64,000 nt of DNA from Cristatella mucedo (GCA_009760855.2 WPIO01000005.1:3122501-3186500), one strand, 5' to 3'; positions 11,836-24,089 are shown, counted from the stretch's first letter. Notes: generated from the letters alone by a model not told the origin. Made by a program: numbers and translations.

Positions 11836-12297
11836 AACAATAATAATAATAATAATGTACTTGATAAAGGGCCCTCGGAGAACTTAATCTCTTTCTAGGA
11901 GCTTTACATTTTCTGCAAAGGGAAATGCAATTGAATGGTGAGTAAAATCATGATTGACAAACAAACAAAATGAATAATATGGTTAGGGGTGACATGCACA
12001 GGGTCAGCATGCAAATGTGGTTAGTGGCAGCATGCACAGTGTCAGCATGCATAAGCACATGAATGACGAATCACAGGGACCCACTAAATGCTGTCCTAAA
12101 TAGGTGTGTTTTTAAGTTTCTTTTAAATGTGGTCAGGTCAGGGGATGTTCTGACGCAGGTCGGGAGGGAGTTCCAGGCTTTGGGAGCATACGAACTAAAT
12201 GCACGGTCTCCAAAGGATTTAAGGTTTGTACGAGGTATTTGTAGACCGTTGGATTCCAAAAAGCGGGTGGTACGACTCTTGGCCTGATGGGGTACTA
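11836..12297 (-). mobile_element. LINE family A, 3' part of a chimeric copy
   Basis: An (AAT)n run and the hairpin (AGAACTTAATCTCT) are followed by the 3' UTR and a well-kept ORF2 end on the minus strand (FGDRAFSSYAPKAWNSLPT, then TFKRNLKTHLF). The reading frame runs without a break into family B sequence at about 12298, making one 147-codon frame (12071-12514). Confidence 0.8.
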
Positions 12298-12530
12298 TAG
12301 CATGGAAGTAGCATCGTAAGACGGCTTGAAAACAATTGCGAGAGCCTGCACTAGGTGGGCTGTTGTGTGAGATTATTGAAGCGAGTTCTGTAGTCTTGGA
12401 CCGGCGAAGCAGAAGCTCCTGTCTCTTACAGTTTTTTAAGTGATAGAATTGAACAGCTAATTTATTGTCCTTACCGAACCTAAGGGCGTGAGGATGCTGA
12501 AACGAGTGTATCACTTCATTTGGCTGTGAA
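12298..12530 (-). mobile_element. LINE family B, 5' part of the chimeric copy
   Basis: The minus strand encodes a diverged form of the family B C-terminus (LRFGKDNKLAVQFYHLK, then FQAVLRCYFHA). The better copy at 25870-26345 reads LRSCMDNKLAVPFLRLK and FSAVLSCYFHA. It lacks the family B 3' end and is joined in frame to family A. Confidence 0.7.
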
Positions 12531-12924
12531 GGACCCGATCCCGATCCATTGCCTCGTGAGTCAGTAAAAAGTTCTTCATCGAATCATTTATCGAACAGAG
12601 AGCCATCACCGTTTCTTTAGCATAGGAGATACGCGACTGTATTCTTTAAATTTATTAACCAGCTTTTCTACCCTATTCATGACCAGTTATAGAGATTTGA
12701 TGACATTTTCGGTAACCCTGCCACTAAAGAATAATAGTAGCTCACTCTAGACAGTGCGAGACAGTGCGAGTGAACTAGTTAGGTCTTTGGCCAGCCATCG
12801 TGGCAATATTCCCAAATCCTAGACAGAGATCACGCATGATGACTGGCTGATGAGAGATTCTTATGAGTAATACTTTTCCTTGTTAAGCAGTCATCCAAGA
12901 GTATATTTAAATTAACCTTTCGAT
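12531..12924. other. Non-coding, nothing recognised
   Basis: No exon or repeat recognised. The 10-mer GACAGTGCGA is tandemly repeated at about 12750-12769. Confidence 0.35.
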
Positions 12925-13560
12925 TACGATAATAATAGTAGTTATAATACTAATAACTTTCTGTAGACCCTCGGAGCTTAATCTCTTTTTAGGCATTTTA
13001 GATATGATATAAAGGAAGCATGATCAAGTGGATAGTGGTAACGTTCACAATGTCAACCATATTGGTAACACGAAGCAAGAGAGCAAAGTAAATTATTCCA
13101 GCCTTACGTTAGTTGTTTACTGTGATGGGAGTCCGGTTTTTATCACAGTTCGGAATAGAAAATTGGCCCCCATCCAGGACAGTATATCAGTCGCTGAAAC
13201 TCATTTTTGTGGTTCGAATTACAAGTATAACTCGGTATTGTTAGTATAGAACTGATCGCAGATGAGTTACTTTCCCGAGAGGCTGTGTATAGATGCAGGA
13301 CGACAGCAAAGGGCCAAAAATAAATATCTGAGAAACACCACGGGGCACTGGTCTGCTGAATCGGTCTTGACCGCTAAGCGTAACTGATTGGACACGATCG
13401 GGCAAGTACGATTCGAACCAAACGAGAGCCTTATCAGCCAGACCCATTGTTGTTCTCAATCGTGTAGGATTTTGGGACCATTGGTGTCGAGTAGTTCAAA
13501 GAAATCGAGCAGGCAATAGGCAGCGACTATACCATTGTCGCTGCTACCTAGAATCTTACT
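12925..13560 (-). mobile_element. LINE family A with RT remnant
   Basis: A diverged tail (CTCGGAGCTTAATCTC) lies at the left end. On the minus strand 13241-13459 encodes RT palm sequence: GLADKALVWFESYLPDRVQ and PVPRGVSQIFIFGPLL, a degenerate motif B. The stretch between tail and RT is too diverged to translate cleanly. It could be two neighbouring fragments of the same family. Confidence 0.55.
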
Positions 13561-13598
13561 TGTCACAAGGAGGAGAGTAAATAAATAAATAAATAAAA

Positions 13599-13734
13599 TT
13601 CATTTGTATAGCGCCCCAAGAGAACTTAGTCTCTATTCAGGCGCTTTACATATGCCTCCGGGCTCGAGCCCGCGACCTCAGCCAGACCTTGGTCGGGGGC
13701 GAGCCCCTTAACCGCTGGACCAAACCAGCTCGGC
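13599..13734 (-). mobile_element. SINE-1 copy with (AAAT)n tail
   Basis: Full-length by comparison with other copies. Head at the right (CCAAACCAGCTCGGC), hairpin AGAGAACTTAGTCTCT near the left and an (AAAT)n run at 13578-13597 as the 3' end. The adjoining 24-bp unit GGCAGAGTACTTTCAT is repeated just outside the head (13732 and 13756). Confidence 0.85.
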
Positions 13735-14149
13735 AGAGTACTTTCATTAGAACTAGGCAGAGTACTTTCAATAGAACGATGTGGCTTGAATCATGACTGT
13801 CAGTTTCTTGATAAATCTATCTTTTCTAAACTCCTGATAAATCCACCTGTACTCAACAAGCAGTTTAGAGATAGCATTTTCGAGAATATTGACAAAAAAT
13901 AAAGGATATTAGGAGATACATTTCTAATATTGCTTCTCTTTTGCCTTGTCACACCAAAAGAGTTTGTCTGCCTTCATTCAGTCCGATAGTTTCTTAGGCA
14001 TAATTGGTAACACCAAGCAGATCTCTTACCTGAGAATACACCCATCGACAAAAAAGCCTTTGAGAAGTAAGAAATAATTACTTTAATGTGAATCAAAAGA
14101 CAAAGTGTAATCTATTTGCTTGTAAGACCTTTAGATCCTGAGACCATAG

Positions 14150-14711
14150 TATGGTCTTAACTACGCCCACTTGGTTGACATGACATCTCGTATCGACTTC
14201 TATAACTCATTCTATGCTGGTCCACTGGCCCGTGCAATCAGCTGCTTACAGCTGGTGCAAAACTCTCCAGCCAGGATTGTCTGTCGCGAACGTGGCAGTT
14301 GCCTCATCACACCACTTCTCACCAACCTGTACTGGTTCCCAGTCAAACAACACATCGACTTCAAGGTTTTGTCGCTCACTTTTAGGTCCCTTTATTCATT
14401 GGCTCCAGCCTACCTCTCAGATCTTCTGCTCCACCAGGCTAAGCATCGTACCACCTGCTTTTTGGAATCTAACTGTTTATCCATACCTTGTTAAAATCTC
14501 AAATCCTTTGGCGACCATGCCTTTAGTTTGTATGCTCCCAAAGCCTGAAACTCAATCCCGAACTGTGTCACGACATATCCTGACTTTTCCACATTTAAAA
14601 AGAAACTAAAAAGACATCTATTTGTAACAGCATTAAGTGGGTCCCTGTGATTCGTACTTTATGTGCTTATGCATGCTGACACTGTGCATGCTGCCACTAA
14701 CCATGCTGGTA
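14150..14711 (+). mobile_element. LINE family A, ORF2 C-terminus
   Basis: The + frame 14171-14494 encodes RIDFYNSFYAGPLARAIS, LQLVQNSPARIVC, LYWFPVKQHIDFKVLSL and SLAPAYLSDLL, the classic order for the post-RT region of CR1/L2-type LINEs. The C-terminal GDHAF and SYAPKAW part continues in shifted frames to about 14620. The copy ends inside its 3' UTR, without its own hairpin, at the (TAA)n of the next copy. Confidence 0.8.
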
Positions 14712-14935
14712 TAATAATAATAATAATAATATTGCACTTGATAAAGCGCCCTCAGAGAACTTAATCTCTTTCTAGGCGCTTTACATTTGCTGCAAAGTGA
14801 TACGCAATAGAATAGTAAGTAAAATCATGCTTGAAAAACAAACAAAATGAATAACATGGTTAGGGGTTACATGCACTGGGTCAGCATGCAAATGTGGTTA
14901 GTGGCAGCATGAACAGTGTCAGCACGCATAATGGT
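14712..14935 (-). mobile_element. LINE family A 3' end, left arm of an inverted pair
   Basis: An (ATA)n run is followed by GCACTTGATAAAGCGCCC and the hairpin AGAGAACTTAATCTCT. The first 180 bp differ from the copy at 41738-41925 by about one base as far as I can read, so the two are recent or gene-converted relatives. A + oriented 3' end follows at 14936. Confidence 0.85.
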
Positions 14936-15098
14936 ATGCTGATCCTGTGCATGTTACCCCTAACCTTGTTATTATTTTGTGTATTCAGCATACTACCACT
15001 AACCATTCAATCGTGCTTCATTTGCAGCAAATGTAAAGTGCCTAGAAAAGCATTGAGTTCTCTGAGGACGCTATACCAAGTGTATTATTATTTTTATG
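14936..15098 (+). mobile_element. LINE family A 3' end, right arm of an inverted pair
   Basis: It reads outwards: GTGCATGTTACCCCTAACC, GCAGCAAATGTAAAGTGCC, a hairpin with TTGAGTTCTCT and an ATT-type end. With 14712-14935 it forms a palindrome whose two tails face outwards. Confidence 0.75.
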
Positions 15099-18000
15099 CA
15101 AGGGTGTATCAATCGACAAGTTAAAAGCATCACTAGCCTAACCATAAAAGTAGTCAATAAGCTATCATGGCCATTGAAATAAAAAGCTTTGCCAAGACGG
15201 CAAAGATATGAAGATGAACCGTCGATGTATAGAAAGATCGAGGTAGTAGAAGGGTCCTCTCAGTCGCCACAAAAATGAGCTTTTGACGCATAGGAAAGTT
15301 ACGACATTTCACGATGCCAACATACGGGCAAGCATCGGACACGTCACCAGGATTAGGGTTGTAAAAAGTGACACGACTTATCACGATCGCAGATTAGCAA
15401 AGAAGCCTGGCAGGAATCTGGTTAACTATCCAGCACGGCAGCATTTGGTGCAGTAGCAGTCGTGAAGCGAGTTGTGGCAGGCTCAGGCTCTTTAACCTCC
15501 ATAAACGGCTTAGGAAAAACGATCCCTTTGTTTACCACATTTCAGTCAAGGCTGAGGCAGCCGACTTCTGCACGCTATATATCCAATTAGTGCACTTGGT
15601 TGAGTTAATAACCTCTTGCTTTTTTAGCCTTATTTCGGGGTTCCCCACTTTAAGTTACAACTGGAAGCTTTGACCTTGACTCGAGCTTGTAATGCAGTAT
15701 CTAGTGGCTCATACGGAGGGATTCGGTCAGGCTAGCGCTTTATTTACTGACCAGGTCATAACTCACATATAGTTCTCGTTGCATAGTAAAATATCAAGCC
15801 GCTCATAAGCCTTGGCCGACCGCGGCATTTTTTATTGGTGGCCCTTGGTTCAAAGGTGGCGAGAAGTGCATAGTTCATACTCGCAGGGGATAGCAGCACC
15901 CTCGCGTTTTCAATACTCGTATCCGTTCTTGGTCAATTGGCAGTTTGCAGTATATATTGCTCTTGAAATGGTATTCTAGCAACTTTGGCAGCGTCAATCG
16001 AACGTTTAGCCTTCTGTCGTCTTCTGGATCGCCAATGAAAGAGTTAGGAGTCGGCGTCGTGCAGGAATAGAGCGGCTCTCCTCACACTGGCTGCATGGCT
16101 ATGTCGCTTTCTGCCGCCAGCCGTCGAACGTGGTCGTATAAGGACGCTTAGACCTGCCGTTTGCTGTCAGTTATCAGGCGTCAATAGCGGCTGTTAAACG
16201 CCACCCGAAAGTTGGCCTTTACCGTCCGATCTTCTCGTGATACGGCTGATTGACCTGCAACTGACCACGTGCGACCGCAGCACCGAGGAAAGCAGAGAAG
16301 GAAGAAAGGCAGAAAACCAGGCGACAAACCGCTAGTCTTACTGACCGAGGAAGCAGAGGAATCCGAACTGTGACTGGTTCTGCGTACGGTAACTCATGTG
16401 GCAGTTCAGACGCTCGACAGAAGCGATGGCAAAATTACTGAGCGCTCGGTTCAATCAAGCTACGCGAGAGAACAGAGAGAAGATAGTAAGATGATGTCAG
16501 GCTGCAGGAGATAACAATCTTCTCAAATTACAAAGCACGCCAGCCCCTCTGAGTCGATCGTATCGCACTCATAGAAAATGCGACCTGGCCAAGGGCCGTT
16601 TCAGTGTGGGATCGAAAGTTCGCCTAAATGTCACGTCCTCTCATCATATGCTTTACCAATTATATCTCGACGATTGTCTTCATTCTAAGACGCTAGCGAT
16701 ATGACTATAAGTCACCGTTACCAAATTGACTCACGGAATGTAATGCCTATTGCTATTTCCCTACTAAGCAAAGGCAGGTCGCTGACCAAGGAACAGAGAC
16801 CTCACTCTCCGGCTTGCAGTAAGCGTACCTGCAGTTTCGATAGCACCGTGGACCAAGGAGAATTATGTCATAGGACATCGGAGATAGGGGGAGCCCAAAT
16901 CACGGTCCTGATCTCGTCCAAACTACTGTTTCGTCACTGCCTCTGATCTCCTATCTGGCAATTTGAGATCGAGCAGGGCAACATTTGCTCCCAAAATAAA
17001 CGCCCCTTTCCCAACTAGAATCGTGTGAAGAAGCATGCGATACAACGTTATGTGTTTCCAATCCATTACATGACGACATACATTGCTACTAAAATATGGG
17101 AACTACCCAAGATGGGCTCCTATACAAATGAATTCAATTGACTTATGGCCAAGAATGAATTCGGCGTCCATTACCCATATACATGTATGAGAGCTATTCA
17201 AACAGGGCTCTGATCGAGAACCAAGCGGCCTGAGCACGTTTACAGAAAGTATCTTATGTGTATTATATCAAAATTATATGAAAGATACTCAAATAGGTCT
17301 CTAATCCAAGTTTTTTTCTACAAGCATGGGTAATATTCCGTATTCAATAACAGCATTCCGTCTCCATTATTTCGAAAAAGTATTTGGAACCCGCTTTTAC
17401 ATGTCTCCGATCGTGACCGAACCAACCTCACACAGGCAAATAAAAAACCCAGCAACCGAGATTGAGACATACAGTGCACACGACTTCAAAATACCCACGC
17501 AAAAATCCGAGCGAGTAACATGAGCGTCAAAGTATGCTGCTCTCACAATAACCAGACCAAAGACCCAACTTCGGGCCATATAAGTGTGCCCAGCAAAGAC
17601 TTGATCCAGCAATATCTAGATACCGAGTATCCAAATATTTTAAGTTTCTTGCACCATTGCTTGAAAACGCATGCACAAAAAGGTATGAGCAAAGGTACGA
17701 TGAATGCCCCCGCCTTAAAATTATACCACGCCCTTAGCCCGAACCAGCATCGTTAGCAGATAGATATTGCGCTCCACATCTTTTTAAACATAGTAGCATG
17801 GTTAACGCAGAGTTTTAATTATGAGCTTGCTTCACGTGAATCCATATAAGATATCCTACATCTACCCTTCTTACACTGACTTTCTTCAGCTCACAGATTC
17901 CCGGAACTAGTTCTATAAAACATACAAGGCGTGGCAATCGTTCGTGTACGAACACGCACGAACGCACACAACAATCTGGCCAAGTAAAGCACAACACAAT

Positions 18001-18379
18001 TAACACCGCGGCACAACAAACACTTATCAAAGAATGCTGTATATTTGACCACAGATGGCAACACTGCTAGCAACGGAAACTAATTACTCTAGTGATCAAG
18101 CTACCCTCCCAATTCGACTCGTCACCCATCATTGATCATTGATCAGTGATCATTCATTCAGCTTGGTTCGGCCTTCCTTCGATTCGATCTATGCGGTCCA
18201 TCTTGCACCTGCTGGCTGGTTACCACCAGTTGCTGTGCTGCGGTGCTGACTTTTCGCCAGTGCGATTCTAGTCGCTGCCTTCACCTAAACTAACTAAATT
18301 GATGCCGGTCGCATCGCTGGTCCGCGTGAAATGACCAGTCCCACTGCGTTTCCACGAATGATTAGCATGCAGAATTTCA
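15099..18379. other. Non-coding, relatively CpG-rich, nothing recognised
   Basis: Many short frames, none with a recognised domain or splice-bounded conserved block. From about 15.4 kb CpG dinucleotides become clearly commoner than in the flanks. A clustered GATCATTGATCA-type repeat lies at 18130-18153. Confidence 0.35.
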
Positions 18380-19125
18380 GGTTTCGCTTTCCGTGTAGGT
18401 CCGTTAGGGCACAAAAGCTTTGTCAAAAATCCCTCTTTTCTGGTTCGAAGTGCATAACTAGATCACCCGGTTGCAGTGCAACCTCGTGTGCTGTTAAATC
18501 AGCTTGCTGTTTCCATTAGTCTGCAGAGACGGCCAAGTTTTCTCTAGCCCGACCATGAATGCCTCGAAGCCGTTGCTGCACGTCTCGGACATGCTCTGTT
18601 GCACAAGCCACACGCAGGCTGCTCAAGGGTGGAGTTCCCGTCAACAGATATACGGCTTACCTCAGTTCTCTACCCAGCATCAATCTAGCAGGAGCAAACC
18701 CTGTCGACCCTTGCACTGCTGAACGGTATGCCACCAGCAAAGGCGCCAAAACAGATCGAAATGGTTCATCTTTTTGCTGGAGACTCTGCATTACCCTGCA
18801 CCAACTGGTGATTGTATCGCTCGCCCATATCATCCGACTGGGAATGTAGGGCGTAGTTTGCGAGTTATGTATATCCAAAAGCTTATAGCAATCGGATAAT
18901 GGCTGATTCAAAATTGCGACCAGATCGGAACATAAATCCTCAGGCATGCCACAATGACAAAAGAGATCGGATTCAGCATAGGCAACTGTACTGGCCCCCT
19001 GGTCCGGAATCGAACAAGCGTCAATCAACTTCGTGAGGTAATCCACCATCACCTTACGAACATGTACTTGTTGCCCCACTTTTTTTTAGTTATGAGGGCG
19101 AGCCATATCAACAGTGACTCGCAGA
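18380..19125 (-). pseudogene. Ty3/gypsy-type retrotransposon integrase remnant
   Basis: The minus-strand frame 18657-19079 encodes an integrase core: VMVDYLTKLIDACSIPDQ, PEDLCSDLVAIL (around the second catalytic Asp), TTPYIPSRMIW and, at the end, AYRSAVQGSTGFAPARLMLG, which is typical of gypsy integrases. A second frame nearer 18420-18485 gives QPGDLVMHFEPEKRDF, the GDLVW-type C-terminal motif. Stops and frameshifts separate the parts, and no LTR, RT or protease was recognised. It is a dead fragment of an LTR element. Confidence 0.75.
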
Positions 19126-19149
19126 ACCACCACCTCAGACAACTCAATG

Positions 19150-19431
19150 CAGTGGCGGAGTCAGTTTTTCATCGAGGTGGGCATGACCTGCAAAAATTCC
19201 AGGCAGTGGGTTACAACGGCAATAGGTTCGTGTGGGCTGGGCGTAGGCCCAAAAAATTGAAAAATAAACGCAGCGCAAAATCGCAGTGTGCATTCGACAC
19301 GAGCTCGCGGTTGCTCATTGAATGGCATTCGTCGCTGGTGACGATCAGGGGTGTAGGAACAAGAGTGCGGCCCAGGTCGCTCTCTTGCGGTGTAGGAACA
19401 AATGCCCTCCTGCCTCCTGGCTCCGCCACTG
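19150..19431. mobile_element. Small inverted-repeat element (MITE-like)
   Basis: CAGTGGCGGAGTCAG at 19150 is the reverse complement, with one mismatch, of CTGGCTCCGCCACTG ending at 19431. The 282-bp interior has no intact ORF. CAGTGGCGGA-type ends occur in several animal DNA-transposon families, so the superfamily is left open. It lies next to the upstream side of the gypsy integrase remnant. Confidence 0.65.
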
Positions 19432-19785
19432 CCTCGGCTGTCTTCCACTGTCTTGCCAACGTCTACTACCACTGTCTTCCTAACGTCGAGGTGTCCGCAT
19501 GCTTGCTAATCGAGCGAATCTTACATAATTATGGGCTCAGCCTTCCAAGGCATTGGTTATGTCATGGCGCCGGTGATGTGTGGCGTCGTTAATAATAATA
19601 ATAATAATACGGTCGGTTGTCGCTCCGGTAGCGTCACTATGTACGATTAGGCGGCATAGGACCCTAAGACATGTAATTTCCAAGCAGTTGTGCCCTATTT
19701 TTTTAACTTGTTGGGACGTGCGCCGAGGCTATCGGCCAGTCGGCAGTTCAGTGGTTCGCGTTCTCTGGTTTAGGAGTTTTGTTAA

Positions 19786-19870
19786 TGATGAGAATAATAA
19801 TGCATTTGTATAGTGCCCTCAGAGAATGGAATCTCTTTCTAGGCACTTTACAGCATTGCCGAACGATTGA
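19786..19870 (-). mobile_element. LINE family A tail fragment
   Basis: AATAATGCATTTGTATAGTG, the hairpin AGAGAATGGAATCTCT and CTAGGCACTTTAC: only the terminal part of the 3' end is present. Confidence 0.65.
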
Positions 19871-20127
19871 TGGTAACATCCGCAAGCAGCAGGCAGCAGT
19901 GCAAACAGGCTCATGCACACGAATGATTGTACACTCTAGTGTACACGCTGGTGCTGGATGCCTGTAACTCTCTGCGGCTGTCGATTAGACTTCCGCACGC
20001 CATAACTGTGGACTTCTTATCTTGAGGTGTCGGACCTCTTCGTAGCTGCCGCGCTCCGCTACCGTCAGTATACCTGCAAGCTTTGGTGCTGCACATACGT
20101 CACTGAAAAATGGAACGTAACAATTTA

Positions 20128-20247
20128 TTAAGCACGCTAAGAGAACTCATTCTCAAGCTTAAAGGTTTACATATACATACCGCAACGCTCGAGCCCACGT
20201 CATTGGTCGCTAAAGGCGAGCACCTTACCCCTGGGCCATATCGGGGC
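20128..20247 (-). mobile_element. SINE-1 copy, diverged
   Basis: It keeps GAGAACTCATTCTC (hairpin), CGCTCGAGCCCACG (box-B side) and GAGCACCTTACCCCTGGGCC (box-A side). It is more mutated than the copies at 2614 and 13599. Confidence 0.65.
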
Positions 20248-22069
20248 TAGCGACGTGACTCCGAGTGTAGTCGTGCTTCCAAGTCTCGCGGAGTTTCGCC
20301 AGCGTTTCTTGCACCTCGGCGAGAGCGTCGCGAGCGCTGTGCAAGCGGCTTACCAACTTGTGAGAATCCACTGCATCGCATTTCTAACACAACGGCAGGT
20401 CAAAATGTAAAATACGAGCGCACTAAAATATATTTCAGTTAAGACAACGTGCTATGTCCGAGTGACCCTGACTAGTTCAGTTAGTAGCACAGCGCATTCA
20501 CTGTGTCCGGACCTTGTTGTGGCGATACGCCAAACGGTAACGACAAAGCACTCAAACTCCCGCAAGCGGCGGAAAGCGTAAGAAATTGCCTGCACATTAT
20601 AGCCGGTACTGTCTACGGTTAGATTTGCGGTAGCGAATTCATTCCTGCCGTACTCGTTAGGACGCTCAGTTTTTATCGCAGAAATCTCAGCGCTATCTTT
20701 ATTACACTGCAGACAGTCAGCAGATTTTGCTTTTATAAATAGCCCAACCGCTGGCCGTTGATTCAGACGTTGGGCATCAGCACCCAGAGCAATTGCATTT
20801 GTAATGCAATTTCACCGTAATTCAGCTAAACGCCCGTTAGCTGAAAGTATTTTTACTTGAACTCTTCGGAGTACCCCTTCCCTAATTCACTCAAGTTCTC
20901 TGAAAGACTTACCTGACATGTGCTGGAGTTTGGTTGAACGTGACCCCTTAATACAATTACCCAAGCTCAGGAAGGGGTTTTTCTTCATACCAAATTTTCC
21001 CATGGCGAGCAGCCAATCCAGCATTCGGGCACTCAGTTCCGCAATTGGTACACTCTTTATACCCGTCAAGATTCAAAAGCAGCCTTCTGGCGCGACGCTT
21101 GCCAATATGGTCGCAGGCTAGCATGACAGAATATTTGACTTTAGGAGTTCCGAAGAATCAATAATCAATTCAAAATTGAAGCTACACCGGACACTTAAAG
21201 CGCATGTTGCTGCTCTAGATTCAAAGTCTCTCACGCTACACTCGACTCACGTGACTGATACTGAACCGCACGGCCCGCGCGACTGAGTAGTGGCATAACT
21301 CGCACCTCAGCAGATGCAGACGATAGCACATCGCGACAGCAATCAACATGGCGTATATCTCAGAATGAAATTCACGTGCTTTCACAATTAGCACCAGCTC
21401 TGCATTCCACAGCGTGATGGAGATCTGTCCAAGGAGAAATCTGGCAGGAAATGTTATTAAAAATCTAATTGTAGAGTGCCTGGATAGAGATTTAGCTATG
21501 TTTGAGAGCTTCACAGTTGACGTAGTATTATTGTGGCACAAAATTCGCGAAACGCCCTTTACAGCTATAATTGAGTATAAGAAGGCGCGCTTGCTAGAGG
21601 CCACGACATTCACACACATACCCTGAAAAATCTGCTATTCGTATCTTCAAATGAAAAATGACGCTGCCCTGATTCGGCTCTTGGGTTTGAGCTCTACGGA
21701 ATTTGTAAAAGCAACTGGATAGAGATTAAATTTAATTTGGGGTTCTTGAATTATGAATGAGTTACATAAGGTACTCTCCGAACTCGATTGAGGACACGGA
21801 TAGAAGAATGTCGTTACTTTGTGTCCTTAACCGTCGAACAAGCATGCCACAGCGTAAAACGTCTTATTAATCAAAGATTCGTCGATGTCGTCACTTGGCG
21901 CTCATCCACCATTCATTCTAGTGCATTGAGTAAGAATGGTGGAAGGGAGGCTCGGATAAATGTACTTAAATTCCCCACGATCTATGGTAGGCTTTTTAAT
22001 GAACGAGCTGATAATTGCCGTTTTCAGACGAAAACAGACTTGACCGGTAGCCACCGGAGCATATTTTCT
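20248..22069. other. Non-coding, nothing recognised
   Basis: Overlapping open stretches on both strands at 21236-21626 show no recognisable domain. Confidence 0.3.
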
Positions 22070-22290
22070 ATGTTTGCTACAGTGGGCCGCATAAGGTTTA
22101 TGCACTTCATAAGGAAAACTCTTGGAATAAGATTTACATTTACCGGGGCTCTTTTTTGTCTGGGAAGTGAGTTTATCGACGAGTCTAGCAGAGACAGATA
22201 AACAGCATGAAATCCACAGACGATCAGATGTGCAGAAAGGGGTAATGATAGAGTTCGGCAGAGTACAAACGTGGTAGAGATAGGGGTTGA
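22070..22290 (-). mobile_element. Possible LINE family A internal fragment
   Basis: GATCAGATGTGCAGAA near 22223 and the TTCGGCAG that follows match, in order, part of the LINE at 49108-51600 just downstream of its endonuclease domain (near 51370). The similarity is short and the assignment weak. Confidence 0.3.
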
Positions 22291-23189
22291 TAGGGTACAA
22301 ATTACAGAAGAAATTGCGATGGCGGATGTGGCATGGTATATACGTACGGGCGTGAATGCGAGCACGCAGGCTGAAAGCCTCAGATAGCTAAAGAATGTAG
22401 GAATACATCAGATCGGACGGGTTATAACGAAACATAAAACGTAGTCGCTTAGAATAAAAAGAGGCTATTGCTAGCGAAAAGAACCAAGAGAAAGTCAGAA
22501 ATGCCATCCATGAAGCTGAGATTTTTGCCAGGAGGGCGATACGTTACTGCACCATCGGAAACTTCTACTAGCAGGATATAGAGAAGGATATTCAAGAGGT
22601 TTTTTTTATAGCAGGAATCAGTAATTGCTTGAAATTAAAAGAGGTGGGACTATAAAGGGCCAACTTGCCACCTTCTTTCAGCGATTTTATCGTATGAAAA
22701 CAGTCGAAATCTTTCAATGTATCATCGGCGATGGCTGAATAATTTCTCCACTTTACTCGGGTCTCATTATCGGCGTAAATGTCAAGAGCATCGTCAGGTG
22801 TCGAGCTGTAAACAGTTTATGGCTTAAGGGACGAAGAGCGGCCATTCTAGAGATATGAGTTGTGTGCGGTCGGTCAGCGAGGTTAACGTTGGCTTTTATT
22901 ACTACTACATTAGAGAAATTAGCAGCACGGCCAGCGGGAAAACGTTGGGTGTGGTTAGTAGAACTAGCAGCGATTCTAAAAGGATAACGCACCTTGCGGT
23001 TAGTAACAGCGGCAGCCCCATCTGCGTGGTACGCCGGAGTGTTTTACAAGCGACACCTAACTTACGACGCCTAGCGGAAACATGCACAGAACGGTCGTTA
23101 GTACTATCTAAATGAGCTAGAACTGATAGCAAACGCACGCGGCCGCACGGGATCGTCTGGTAACGCGTCGCCGGACTTGCAAAGACCAG
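22291..23189. other. Non-coding, CpG-rich, nothing recognised
   Basis: No conserved peptide or repeat recognised. CpGs are frequent, especially 22860-23160. Confidence 0.3.
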
Positions 23190-23316
23190 GGCGTCATGGA
23201 CGCGGTAGCCCTTGAGGTAAGGTGCGAGCTATTTAAGACTGAGGTCGTGGGTTCAAATTCTGCAGTGGTTGATCCTTTATTGCCAACTGCAAGTGGTGGT
23301 GATGGTCATCCAGACT
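23190..23316 (+). mobile_element. SINE-2 copy
   Basis: In + orientation: GGCGTCATGGACGCGG, GAGGTAAGGTGCGAGC (box-A side), GGTCGTGGGTTCAAATTC (box B) and CCTTTATTGCCAACTGCAAG. It is the only SINE-2 copy in the window on the + strand. Confidence 0.65.
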
Positions 23317-23559
23317 CTTCTGTCACTATATAAACGAGGCTGTTAAACTAGCTAATGCTATTAGATTTATGGGACGCAGATGAAGCAGTGGGAGGTAAGC
23401 GGCGCCAGTTTCATCCGCGCTTAATTTTTACAGCGTTATGGACAAAAAACTATCACAATTCGCGGCGCAGGTCTCTGTTGTATTGCTTACAGTACTCGTT
23501 GGAGGTTTCGATTTCATCGCTATGTTATCTAAAACGTATTACTATACTTTCCATCTCTG

Positions 23560-24080
23560 CGGCCTGCCCATAAACTAGTGAAGGCACTGCTGACCACGTT
23601 GATCTGCACGCGGTGTGCGGCATTCACGTCCGGACAGAACTAGACTCGTAACGGTGCCACTCTCAGCCGACGCGCGACGGATACTGCCGATGCCTTGTGA
23701 ACCTTGTCTCGTGCCTAGCGCCTCGCGCAGGCGCTGCAAAGCCCCGCGATAAATGAACTGTGAGCTCGACAGGTGCGCGAGCCAGGCCACTGGGCTGTAA
23801 CCGAGAGCCGCTTACGAAATAGCCGCGATAAGAGGAGGCTGAAGAGTAACGCGATGTACGACTGTGAGTGTGGCTGTAGGAGTGCGTCAATCGGCTTGAA
23901 GCGAGCAACCGCGTCGAACGAAGCGAAGCACCGCGCCTCCCACCTGCTACGATTTCGGTGGCTGCAACGAGATTGGTGCTCGGCTTACGACCTGGCTACT
24001 ACGTAAGGCGCGGGCCTGACCGCAGTCGCTCTCTCAGTGCGACGGTCTGCCAGTCGGCGAGCCTAAGCGCGAGTTCAAGC
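23560..24080. promoter_or_regulatory. CpG-rich stretch upstream of the tolloid-type gene
   Basis: CpG density here is visibly higher than almost anywhere to the right (for example GACGCGCGACGG and GCGCCTCGCGCAGGCGC near 23670-23730). It ends 0.8 kb before the proposed first exon. It may mark an unmethylated promoter-proximal region or simply the end of an unmethylated intergenic block. No TATA box or exon was recognised inside it. Confidence 0.35.
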
Positions 24081-24089
24081 ATGTATAAG

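Noticed and set aside
18954-19592. 212-codon + strand frame
   Set aside because: It is antisense to the gypsy integrase and runs through the inverted-repeat element; no domain of its own.
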